Part shown: in pieces, positions 1 through 6,398 of the stretch
How positions within the stretch are numbered: position 1 is the first letter of the stretch
Layout of the letters: each line of letters begins with the position of its first letter
DNA from: Bacteroidales bacterium
GTDB taxonomy: Bacteria; Bacteroidota; Bacteroidia; Bacteroidales; UBA932
Assembly: GCA_017471965.1 (NCBI GenBank)
Contig: JAFURF010000008.1
Span: 1-64,000, forward strand
Direction: 5' to 3'
DNA: 64,000 bases
Program-made: the position numbers and the translations under genes
The notes under the pieces: model-generated
What the model was told of the DNA's origin: nothing
What the model saw: only the letters and a program-made list of their open reading frames with translations
The model's database searches: none

Positions 1-309
1 ACGGAATCTTGTAGCAATAATGGAACGGACGCGATAACCAAGGGCAATTATCATATCCAGATTGTAGTGCGAGACAAGATATTCCTTGCCATCTGCAGCA
101 GTTGTTCGGAATTTCCGAACAACTGATTCGTCATTCAATTCCCCCTCCTCAAAGATATGCTTGATATGCTCGCTAACATTCGATTTGCTGGACTGATATA
201 GTTCACACATCTGAGCCTGTGTAAGCCATAAGGTCTCCTCCTCAAGCTTTACATCAATCTTGGTTTTGCCGTCGTTAGCGGTGTATATGATAATTTTATT
301 CTCCATCAT
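1..309 (-). CDS. RhuM-family protein, N-terminal part (cut by window edge)
   Basis: The minus strand is open from position 1 to an ATG pair at 309/306, giving about 103 residues that begin MMENKIIIYTANDGKTKIDV. The fragment then carries WLTQAQMCELYQSSKSNVS, a helix-turn-helix-like stretch, and the sequence VVRKFRTTAADGKEYLVSHY followed by NLDMIIALGYRVRS. These segments match what I know of the RhuM family, which is common in genomic islands and near restriction or Fic genes; its biochemical role is unknown. A GGAAG purine run lies just before the first ATG. The C-terminal part is outside the window. The AT-rich character compared with the rest of the window would fit an acquired gene, but that is inference. 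Confidence 0.75.
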   Translation of the reverse strand, partial: MMENKIIIYTANDGKTKIDVKLEEETLWLTQAQMCELYQSSKSNVSEHIKHIFEEGELNDESVVRKFRTTAADGKEYLVSHYNLDMIIALGYRVRSIIATRFR

Positions 310-375
310 TCTTCCACAATGTTCAAGTGCCTTTGCAAAATTAACTATAATTCAGGAAAAGTACACAATAAGCAA

Positions 376-413
376 TAAAACTCCGGCCAGAAGACTCACG
401 TCCTCTGACCGGA
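376..413 (-). terminator. Terminator of the plug-like protein gene
   Basis: Minus-strand stem of 14 pairs (two G-U): arms at 413-400 and 395-382 around a 4-base loop, followed by GTTTTATTG. It lies just past the stop at 435. Confidence 0.75.
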
Positions 414-434
414 AATATTTATGTTTAACTGTAA

Positions 435-1094
435 TTACTTGAGTTCAATGAGAATGACACCGTTTGAAGTGTCACCGTATTTGCCGAACTGCTCTACCGA
501 CTTGTCCTTTATGACATTCATTGTCTTGATATCGTTCGGAGAGATCGAATCCCAACTGTCAATCTTATATATCGTTCCGTCAGATCTCTTCACTAAAAAG
601 AGGCGTGATCCCTTAACTACAGTATTGCCTTCAAGGTCTTTCACAACAATGACATCATTCTTGGCATTCTTGTCAAGTACCACATCGCCCAGATCAGCCT
701 TGTCGACCTGAACAAGTTTAGTAGGATAATCTATGAATGCAAACTTGAGAAATGTCTCTCCTGCCGGAAGAACTATCCTGAATGCTCCATCCATATCAGT
801 CACTACACCTTTGTCTGTCATTGGAATTGTGACAAGAACACCGAACATCGGCTTGCCCTCCGTATCAACCACTCGTCCGGAAATCTCTCTTCCTGCATGA
901 GTTGTAATGATGACTACAGATTCTACGCCTTTCACGATATTCATATTTCTGATTGTTTCGCTCGGCAGTTCATCTGCCGCAGCCTTTGTCGCTACGACTC
1001 CGTCAATAATATAAAGAGTGTTGTCATTGCTGTTCTGAGCAAATGCAAGACTGCTGGCCAAAGCCATTGAGATAATAAGAATCAACTTTTTCAT
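435..1094 (-). CDS. Exported protein with carboxypeptidase-like domain flanked by TonB-plug-like segments
   Basis: 219 residues with a type I signal peptide (MKKLILIISMALASSLAFAQ). Residues 25-65 resemble the plug of TonB-dependent receptors (TLYIIDGVV ... IRNMNIVKGVESVVIITT). Residues 69-130 are a carboxypeptidase-D-like regulatory fold (ISGRVVDTEGKPMFGVLV ... TDMDGAFRIVLPAG). The C-terminus again reads like a plug end (IKTMNVIKDKSVEQFGKYGD then SNGVILIELK). There is no beta-barrel, so it is not a receptor. Such plug-like pieces are also found at the ends of Bacteroidota BlaR1/M56-type proteins; here the protein stands alone. It is divergent from a sensor kinase/response regulator operon across a repeated GTTAAC array, so it may be the target or a partner of that system. 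The function is unknown; a protein-protein interaction role in the periplasm is inference. Confidence 0.8.
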   Translation of the reverse strand: MKKLILIISMALASSLAFAQNSNDNTLYIIDGVVATKAAADELPSETIRNMNIVKGVESVVIITTHAGREISGRVVDTEGKPMFGVLVTIPMTDKGVVTDMDGAFRIVLPAGETFLKFAFIDYPTKLVQVDKADLGDVVLDKNAKNDVIVVKDLEGNTVVKGSRLFLVKRSDGTIYKIDSWDSISPNDIKTMNVIKDKSVEQFGKYGDTSNGVILIELK

Positions 1095-1143
1095 AACAAT
1101 GTTCCTTTAATGTTCGACAATGATGAAACCGGTTTTCCGTCAG

Positions 1144-1151
1144 CAAATATA
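1144..1151 (-). promoter_or_regulatory. -7 element for the plug-like protein gene
   Basis: TATATTTG on the minus strand, about 50 bases before the ATG at 1094. It matches TAnnTTTG; no clear -33 TTTG is present, which would suit an activator-dependent promoter. Confidence 0.6.
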
Positions 1152-1170
1152 GAGACATAAATCCGCATTA

Positions 1171-1211
1171 TGTGTTAACTGAATGTTAATAAATGTTAAC
1201 TAATGTTAACT
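1171..1211. promoter_or_regulatory. Four phased GTTAAC/T half-sites (candidate response-regulator operator)
   Basis: GTTAAC at 1174, GTTAAT at 1185, GTTAAC at 1195 and GTTAAC at 1205: direct repeats at 11, 10 and 10 bp, so all fall on one face of the helix. They lie upstream of the -7 box of the leftward gene and just upstream of the rightward kinase promoter. OmpR-family regulators bind such tandem half-sites; assignment to the regulator at 2473-3162 is inference. Confidence 0.6.
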
Positions 1212-1236
1212 CGTATGACGGATAAGAAAGAATTGC

Positions 1237-1244
1237 TACTTTTG
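1237..1244 (+). promoter_or_regulatory. -7 element of the kinase/regulator operon
   Basis: TACTTTTG matches TAnnTTTG. Transcription would start near 1250, which places the in-frame ATG at 1203 upstream of the message and supports the ATG at 1263 as the kinase start. Confidence 0.6.
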
Positions 1245-1262
1245 TCGTCAAAGCGAATATGC

Positions 1263-2483
1263 ATGTCACGGAAATACTTCAGAAACATATCAATCCTGGC
1301 AATAGTATCACTGCTATGCCTTGCGGTGGTGCAGTCCGTATGGGTGTACCGTATGTACAATGATTCCGTGACAGACTTCAGACGGAGAGTGGAATCCGCC
1401 ATATATAAGAGTATCTATAAGGCGTTCCGTATGGATGCTATTCCGGGACTTGCCGATGCCAAGTACATCAAGATCAATCTCGACGACTTCAGCCTATACT
1501 TCGAGCCGAACCTGATGGAACTTGATGCATTGCAGCCATACTATGCAGAAGTGCTTTACCACGATGACGGCGACCCGCGGGTAGTAATGAAAAAAGAAGA
1601 AAGACCGGCTCTGAACAACCCTATGACTACAGTCGTCCCTATTGATGATGACGGATCGTATTCCCTTATGGTTTGCATCGAGACACCTTTTGAGGTGTTC
1701 CTCGGAAGGATGCGGGGGCTCATAGCATCGTCAGTCGCCATCATCATCCTTCTCGCAGGCGTACTTATATATCTGGTCAGGACAATGTTCCGTCAGAAGA
1801 CCCTGGAAGAGATGAGACGTGACTTCACGCACAACATCACCCATGAACTGAAGACTCCGATATCCGTTGCCGTGACAGCGACTGATGCCCTTCGCAATTT
1901 CTCCGCAGATGCCGATCCGGACAGAAGGAGCCGCTATCTTGAGATAGTGGAAACGCAACTGACCCAACTATCCACTATGGTCGAGCACATCCTGTCGGTA
2001 TCCGTCGAAGGCCGGGAGTACAAGTATAATCCTACTGTCGTCTATCTTCAGGAAATCATCAGCGGGCTCATTCAAGGAGCCGGAATGAACGCAGGAAAGA
2101 AACCTGTATTCAATATCGACTGTCCTTCAGACATCAATGTGATGGCTGACGAATTTCATATAAAGAACCTTCTTGCAACAGTAGTTGACAACGCCGTCAA
2201 ATACGCCACAGATCCGGTCGTGGGAATCAGGGTACGAGAGGAAGAAGACATCACGATAGAGATTGAGGACAACGGCTGCGGAATAGCGAAAGAAAATCTC
2301 GGCCATATCTTCGAGAAGTTCTACCGCGTACCGACAGGCGATGTCCAGACGGTCAGAGGGTATGGCCTTGGACTTTACTATGCAAAACAGGTTGTCGAAC
2401 TGCACAAGGGAACTATATCGGTCAGGAGCCGTGTCGGTAAAGGTACGACCGTAACCATCAAACTGCCTAAAAATGAGCAATAG
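1263..2483 (+). CDS. Sensor histidine kinase
   Basis: 406 residues from the ATG at 1263. An in-frame ATG at 1203 exists but lies upstream of the predicted transcript, and MSRKYFRNISILAIVSLLCL gives a proper first membrane helix. Topology: TM1 about residues 8-28, a periplasmic sensor part of about 125 residues, and TM2 about 153-172, leading without an obvious HAMP domain into the HisKA domain (HNITHELKTPISV, phosphoacceptor His194). The HATPase_c domain carries VDNAVKYA (N box), IEDNGCGIA (G1) and GYGLGLYYAKQVVELHKG (G2). The reading frame overlaps the downstream regulator by 11 bases, so the two are surely translated together. The stimulus is unknown. It is divergent from the plug-like exported protein, a plausible regulated gene or signal partner. 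Confidence 0.92.
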   Translation: MSRKYFRNISILAIVSLLCLAVVQSVWVYRMYNDSVTDFRRRVESAIYKSIYKAFRMDAIPGLADAKYIKINLDDFSLYFEPNLMELDALQPYYAEVLYHDDGDPRVVMKKEERPALNNPMTTVVPIDDDGSYSLMVCIETPFEVFLGRMRGLIASSVAIIILLAGVLIYLVRTMFRQKTLEEMRRDFTHNITHELKTPISVAVTATDALRNFSADADPDRRSRYLEIVETQLTQLSTMVEHILSVSVEGREYKYNPTVVYLQEIISGLIQGAGMNAGKKPVFNIDCPSDINVMADEFHIKNLLATVVDNAVKYATDPVVGIRVREEEDITIEIEDNGCGIAKENLGHIFEKFYRVPTGDVQTVRGYGLGLYYAKQVVELHKGTISVRSRVGKGTTVTIKLPKNEQ

Positions 2484-3162
2484 CATAAAGATACTCATAG
2501 TAGAGGACGAGCAGATGCTCGCAGAAATCCTGTCGGCCACCCTCTCCGACAGAAACTTTGACGTACGCCTTGCATACGACGGAATCCAGGCGTTGGAAGC
2601 CGTCAGAAAAGAATCATTTGACGTCATCGTCAGCGACATAATGATGCCAAACCTTGACGGTTATTCCCTCGCAAAGAAACTCCGTAACGAAGGGTGCAGC
2701 ACCCCGATCCTCTTCCTTACAGCACTCTCTGCGACGGAGGATGTGGTCAAGGGTTTCGAGACCGGGGGCAACGACTTCCTGAAGAAGCCCTTTGCCATCG
2801 ACGAACTGATAGTGCGTATCAAGGCCCTGGCAGGAAGAGTCCAGATGCAGGAAAACTCTGAAACCGTCTATCAGATAGGCCGATATGATTTTTTTCCTAC
2901 GGCCAAGGTCATGAAAGCGGATCAGTGCGAGATCATACTCCCGGCAAGGGAAGCGGAAGTCCTTCTGAGGCTATGCCGTGATTCCGGCAAGACGGTAAAC
3001 TCATCAGCCCTCCTGAAGGAACTCTGGGGCGACGACAACTACTTCAACCTCCGCAGCCTCAATGTCTATATCACACGCCTGCGCAACCATTTCAAATCCG
3101 ACCCAGACGTGGAAATAGAAAGCATCAGGGGTATAGGCTACAAATTAAAGTATCAAGCATAA
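2473..3162 (+). CDS. OmpR-family response regulator
   Basis: 229 residues. The N-terminal receiver domain has the acidic pair EDE near residue 10, the phosphorylation site Asp55 in VSDIMMPNLDGY, the conserved Thr in ILFLTALSA and Lys in FLKKPFAIDEL. Residues from about 130 form the winged-helix DNA-binding domain (LPAREAEVLLRLC ... LLKELWGDDNYFNLRSLNVY ... IESIRGIGYKLKY). The ATG lies inside the last codons of the kinase gene (11-base overlap), typical of translational coupling. The half-site array at 1171-1211 is the obvious candidate for its own binding site. The pair resembles Bacteroidota RprX/RprY-type systems in layout, but I do not claim orthology. Confidence 0.95.
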   Translation: MSNSIKILIVEDEQMLAEILSATLSDRNFDVRLAYDGIQALEAVRKESFDVIVSDIMMPNLDGYSLAKKLRNEGCSTPILFLTALSATEDVVKGFETGGNDFLKKPFAIDELIVRIKALAGRVQMQENSETVYQIGRYDFFPTAKVMKADQCEIILPAREAEVLLRLCRDSGKTVNSSALLKELWGDDNYFNLRSLNVYITRLRNHFKSDPDVEIESIRGIGYKLKYQA

Positions 3163-3182
3163 ACAGGAATGCTTCTATCAGA

Positions 3183-3800
3183 TCAGAACCTGAATATCGC
3201 TCCCAGGGCAAGACAAGGGATCAGATATTCCCGACCAATGTCTTTGGAAGGAGTCAGATCTATTGCAGGATTATTGTGGGTATTCTGAGTATAATCAGCA
3301 TCATCGTGTTCGATTTCCCATGCGAAATGAGGGCCCAGACCAATCCAGACCGAGACTCTCCTTATGTCAACCCCGATCTGCGGAATAATGAACAATTGCT
3401 TTGAACTGGTGTATCGGTCGTAGTCCGGATGAACTATGAGTTTACCCATATCGGGATTCAGCATATACTGTCCTTTGACCCTGACTCCCAGATAAGGACT
3501 GATCTTTCTGTCCAGGAACGAGTACTTGCCCTCTATATAGGCTGTAAGAAAGTTGTTCCACTTACCTTGATTCGGGAACGTGCTTCCCGTGTAACCCGCG
3601 CCGACAGACATCATCCAGCCTTTGCCGAACCGATATCCGACTCCGACAGTGGTCTCGGCAGATGCTTCTCCTATCATATGGCCACCTACAGACCATTCAA
3701 AGTCAAATCCCCTGTTATGGAAATATGATCGGTCCTTCGCATAGGCATTCACTCCAACAAGCAGGAACATTAATGAGACGACTACTGTAAAATATCGCAT
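3183..3800 (-). CDS. Small outer-membrane beta-barrel protein
   Basis: 205 residues with a signal peptide (MRYFTVVVSLMFLLVGVNAYA). The rest alternates polar and hydrophobic residues, with Gly and aromatic residues at turns (FDFEWSVGGHMIGEASAETT, VGVGYRFGKGWMMSVGAGY, ISPYLGVRVKGQYML), and it ends in IFRF. This is the pattern of an 8-10 strand outer-membrane barrel with a C-terminal aromatic residue. No specific family was recognised. It converges with the response-regulator gene, with only 20 bases between the stops. The promoter is at 3868-3875, and its transcript would begin at or next to an 8-base homopolymer (G8 on the coding strand). Confidence 0.75.
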   Translation of the reverse strand: MRYFTVVVSLMFLLVGVNAYAKDRSYFHNRGFDFEWSVGGHMIGEASAETTVGVGYRFGKGWMMSVGAGYTGSTFPNQGKWNNFLTAYIEGKYSFLDRKISPYLGVRVKGQYMLNPDMGKLIVHPDYDRYTSSKQLFIIPQIGVDIRRVSVWIGLGPHFAWEIEHDDADYTQNTHNNPAIDLTPSKDIGREYLIPCLALGAIFRF

Positions 3801-3854
3801 AACACAGTGATTTACAATTACTTAATAGACCAGACATCCTTAACAATGACTTTA

Positions 3855-3862
3855 CCCCCCCC
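3855..3862 (-). repeat. Homopolymer G8 at the transcription start of the barrel gene
   Basis: Eight C on the plus strand, so G8 in the message, 5 bases past the -7 TATATTTG box (3875-3868) of the barrel gene at 3183-3800. Confidence 0.8.
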
Positions 3863-3867
3863 ACACA

Positions 3868-3875
3868 CAAATATA
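3868..3875 (-). promoter_or_regulatory. -7 element of the barrel gene
   Basis: TATATTTG on the minus strand, 68 bases before the ATG at 3800. A TTG-containing run lies about 20 bases further upstream. Confidence 0.6.
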
Positions 3876-3973
3876 TGCATTTTCATCTTAACTTACAACA
3901 ACATACAATCGCACCCACAGAAATGCAATTCCGCATCACGTTTATGCGGACTTCTCCATACTGCACACTGATT

Positions 3974-4007
3974 CAGAATCAAAAAATCCCGGTGATTTTT
4001 GATTCTG
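3974..4007. repeat. 34-bp palindrome, copy 1
   Basis: Arms CAGAATCAAAAA (3974-3985) and TTTTTGATTCTG (3996-4007) around a 10-base loop. A near-identical copy begins 82 bp downstream. It lies in the gene-free interval 3801-4318. Confidence 0.75.
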
Positions 4008-4055
4008 ACACATCAAAATCACATTTAAAGGGATATTTTGCACCATTCAGACATT

Positions 4056-4089
4056 CAGAATCTAAAAATCCAGTTATTTTTTGATTCTG
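4056..4089. repeat. 34-bp palindrome, copy 2
   Basis: Arms CAGAATCTAAAAA and TTTTTTGATTCTG with one mismatch. The outer pairs extend to TTCAGAATC/GATTCTGAA. It is the same length and nearly the same sequence as the copy at 3974-4007. Confidence 0.7.
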
Positions 4090-4164
4090 AAAAGAAAAGG
4101 CGCATCAGCGCCGCGGCATCCGCGTCAGCAAGACTTTCACAGAAAGTTGAAGCAGCGGGGCCGC

Positions 4165-4235
4165 CCGACCAGACCAAAGGGAATGGTCGGTGTTCCCCTG
4201 AAAGGGGATGTCACGAAGTGACAGGGGTTGAGAAA
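4165..4235. repeat. Intergenic multi-hairpin element
   Basis: Three adjacent small palindromes: GACCA...TGGTC, CCCCTGAAAGGGG and TGTCACGAAGTGACA. This composition is typical of dispersed non-coding hairpin repeats in Bacteroidota genomes; that it is repeated elsewhere in this genome cannot be seen here. Confidence 0.5.
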
Positions 4236-4240
4236 TCGAA

Positions 4241-4258
4241 GATTCCCTTCGCCCGCAC
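4241..4258 (+). repeat. Inverted copy of the tRNA-Leu 3' end
   Basis: 18 bases, GATTCCCTTCGCCCGCAC, identical to the 3' end of the tRNA-Leu gene on the opposite strand (4335-4318). It could be a tRNA fragment left by integration or duplication, or an extended hairpin with the tRNA tail. Confidence 0.65.
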
Positions 4259-4281
4259 GGTTTTCAGCGACATCTGAAAAC

Positions 4282-4315
4282 AAAAATGACTCGGATTTTC
4301 AGCTGAGTCATTTTT
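4282..4315 (-). terminator. Terminator of tRNA-Leu
   Basis: Perfect 11-bp inverted repeat AAAAATGACTC/GAGTCATTTTT just past the tRNA 3' end, followed on the minus strand by TTTTTGTTTT. Confidence 0.8.
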
Positions 4316-4318
4316 GAG

Positions 4319-4400
4319 TGCGGGCGAAGGGAATCGAACCCATACGCCTCTCGGCACCAGATCCTAAGTCTGGCTTGTCTACCAATTTCAACACGCCCGC
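4319..4400 (-). tRNA. tRNA-Leu(UAG)
   Basis: Minus-strand cloverleaf starting GCGGGCG and ending CGCCCGC plus discriminator A, with no encoded CCA. The anticodon arm is CCAGA-CTTAGGA-TCTGG, so the anticodon is UAG. A long variable arm (TGCCGAGAGGCG) makes it class II, and the T arm is GGGTTCGATTCCC. It is preceded by a promoter at 4414-4444 and followed by a strong terminator. Confidence 0.95.
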
Positions 4401-4413
4401 GGGAATAGGACTG

Positions 4414-4444
4414 CAAATTTACTACTTTTTATTGAAATTGCAAC
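4414..4444 (-). promoter_or_regulatory. Promoter of tRNA-Leu
   Basis: GTTG at 4444-4441, 19 bases, then TAAATTTG at 4421-4414 on the minus strand; this matches the Bacteroidota -33/-7 layout. Confidence 0.7.
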
Positions 4445-4526
4445 CCTGTACTTCAATTTTGTCCACTGATCCTTCAGCAGTGGTGAATTCCCCTTTCCTG
4501 GAATAAGACTTGCTGGACTTAACTGT

Positions 4527-5648
4527 CTATCCTACTATATATCTGCTTTTCGGTATGAATGCTATCAGACGGGCTATCACCATGCATATGACATAAGTGA
4601 ATGCCGCAGAAATCAGCATCACAAAAGGAGTGGCAATTCCCCAGGACCTTACCCACGCAAACACTGGCACCAGGACGAACATATGCATGAGATAGATTCC
4701 ATAACTGAGTTTCGACACAGGCTGGATGAAACGCTCATAAACCCGGCCAGATGCAGTGATTTTCCTTATCACAAGGAAATAAGCCAGAGTCTGGAAAACA
4801 ACTCCGATAGTGCAGAACCTCCATGTAGTCTCCATATCAACAGCAGTCTGATATGGGGCTGATATAGGGAATCCGCCCTCAATCGGAGTGAGATACCAGA
4901 ATCCTCCGGCGGTCACAGCATAGCCTACAATCCAGAAAGGAAGAGCATATGCCAGTGTCTTCTTCCAAGACAATTCAGGTACATATTTCCTGATATAGTG
5001 TCCGAGAACAAGGTACCCGATGAATCCGCTGACATAATAGAAGGTACCGAACTCATTCCAAGGACATTCTCCCCAAAGATCAGGAGCACCGGTAACCGAC
5101 TGTGCTATAGGACGGATAAGAGGAATAAGAGTCGTGAATGACCAGAAGATAAGGAAAGCACGTTCTTCCTTCTGCGACACCTTCTCGATCCATGGCGAAA
5201 GCAACGGCATCAGAAGATAGACTCCAAGGAGCATATATACGAACCAAAGATGTCCTGAATGCATCATGAGATTCACAGAAAGAGTCTTCAGATTGCCGAC
5301 CACATCGATCTCTCCGCCGGAACCGATCATAGGAACGCATGCATAAAGAAGACTCCATATCAGGAACGGCACCAGCACACGGACCATTCGCCTTTTGAAG
5401 AAGGTCACAGTATCAGTCTTCAAAGGAAAGAGGAGATAACTTGAAGCCAGCACAAACAACGGCACTGCAGATCGAAGGGCTGAATCCAGCACTGTCACCC
5501 AGAAAGCATCACCCCATGATGCTATGTATGTACCTTCCGGGCCGCCAAGATAGAACGGCTCGATGCAATGCACAAGAATCACCATGAAACAGGCGATGAA
5601 CCTGAGCCAGTCGAGAAAGACCACCCTGGAATTCAACATATTCTCCAT
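4527..5648 (-). CDS. Membrane acyltransferase, acyltransferase-3 family
   Basis: 373 residues, strongly hydrophobic, with about ten membrane helices. The N-terminus has the family signature RVVFLDWLRFIACFMVILVH, which includes the catalytic-type His, and then FFKRRMVRVLVPFLIWSLLY, the usual Arg-rich segment after helix 3. The family (OafA/NodX/WecH type) transfers acyl groups to surface sugars or lipids from the cytoplasmic membrane. The length fits a protein without the extra SGNH domain. It stands alone on the minus strand, downstream of the broken gene at 5676-6165. The substrate cannot be predicted from the sequence. Confidence 0.9.
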   Translation of the reverse strand: MENMLNSRVVFLDWLRFIACFMVILVHCIEPFYLGGPEGTYIASWGDAFWVTVLDSALRSAVPLFVLASSYLLFPLKTDTVTFFKRRMVRVLVPFLIWSLLYACVPMIGSGGEIDVVGNLKTLSVNLMMHSGHLWFVYMLLGVYLLMPLLSPWIEKVSQKEERAFLIFWSFTTLIPLIRPIAQSVTGAPDLWGECPWNEFGTFYYVSGFIGYLVLGHYIRKYVPELSWKKTLAYALPFWIVGYAVTAGGFWYLTPIEGGFPISAPYQTAVDMETTWRFCTIGVVFQTLAYFLVIRKITASGRVYERFIQPVSKLSYGIYLMHMFVLVPVFAWVRSWGIATPFVMLISAAFTYVICMVIARLIAFIPKSRYIVG

Positions 5649-5675
5649 AATATCAAATATTTACAATCAATAATA

Positions 5676-6165
5676 TCAAAAACATATGCCCATGCGGATG
5701 CTGAAACTCATCGCAAGGTTGGTATTCACCATATTGAACCAATGCCATAGTTCAAAGCCATGGTGATAATAGGTCTCGGCTGGCGTACCGAAAGCATAAC
5801 CTCCTCCAACCCATGCATCAGCAAGGAATCTCTTGTACACATACTGATAACCGACTGTGCCCAGAAGAGCACCCATATTCGCCAAGGTCCTGTCCCCTCG
5901 TGAAGCAGGTGTATAATAATAATGCGAATACATGACCGGCCTTGATCAGGCTCGCACACAATTCTCCGCTCTGCTTCCATGCAGGAAAGGCACGTTCATA
6001 TGATAACTTGGTACTTCCGCTTATCCATGAAAGGAATGTCAACTTGATGGAATTAAGATAATCCTTCTGAACCAGAGGAGATCTGTCATCAGGATTGTCC
6101 GCTAATGCACAGACACTTACAAAAAGTAAGACTACCGTAAGCAGTCTCGCCAAAAAGGTTTTCAT
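5676..6165 (-). pseudogene. Exported outer-membrane-type protein gene broken by a frameshift
   Basis: Translation starts at 6165 with a signal peptide (MKTFLARLLTVVLLFVSVCALA), then SIKLTFLSWISGSTKLSYER. It is coherent to about LCASLIKAGH near 5940 and then becomes unlikely protein. A second frame starting near 5933 (MYSHYYYTPASRGDRT) runs to 5676 with barrel-like sequence (LGTVGYQYVYKRFLADAWVG ... GICF). Joining them requires one extra base removed or two lost, or a larger deletion of that phase. The reassembled product, about 160 residues, looks like the small exported proteins of DUF3575 type, but that assignment is tentative. The break may be real decay or a sequencing error; both halves keep good coding character, so any decay is recent. 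Confidence 0.65.
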
Positions 6166-6191
6166 TCAGTTTCAGGTTAAAGTATGGCTAT

Positions 6192-6221
6192 AAAAAAAAG
6201 CCCGACTCTGATGAGTCGGGC
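6192..6221 (-). terminator. Terminator of tRNA-fMet
   Basis: Minus strand GCCCGACTC-ATCA-GAGTCGGGC followed by eight T (6199-6192), directly after the tRNA 3' end. Confidence 0.9.
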
Positions 6222-6225
6222 CTCT

Positions 6226-6301
6226 TGGTAGCGGGGGGAGGACTCGAACCTCCGGCCTCCGGGTTATGAGCCCGACGAGCTACCAACTGCTCTACCCCGC
6301 G
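6226..6301 (-). tRNA. Initiator tRNA-fMet(CAU)
   Basis: 76 bases with an encoded CCA end. The anticodon loop is CTCATAA (CAU). Initiator features are visible: base 1 (C) cannot pair with base 72 (U), and the anticodon stem has three consecutive G-C pairs (GGG/CCC). It is flanked by a consensus promoter and a terminator, so it is a single-gene unit just downstream of hisS. Confidence 0.95.
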
Positions 6302-6312
6302 ATATTGGACTG

Positions 6313-6343
6313 CAAATATACGGACTATTTTTGAAACCGCAAA
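6313..6343 (-). promoter_or_regulatory. Consensus promoter of tRNA-fMet
   Basis: TTTG at 6343-6340, exactly 19 bases, then TATATTTG at 6320-6313 on the minus strand: a full match to the Bacteroidota primary sigma consensus. Confidence 0.85.
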
Positions 6344-6365
6344 TTTTTATTGCAGAAATTTATAT

Positions 6366-6396
6366 TCCTCGCCTCACTTCGTTCGCTCGGAATGAC
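6366..6396. repeat. Short dispersed-type intergenic hairpin sequence
   Basis: Minus strand GTCATTCCGAGCGAACGAAG followed by TGAGGCGAGGAAT, directly after the hisS stop. ATTCC/GGAAT can pair. This kind of sequence recurs between genes in many Bacteroidota genomes; recurrence in this genome is not testable here. Confidence 0.45.
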
Positions 6397-6398
6397 TG

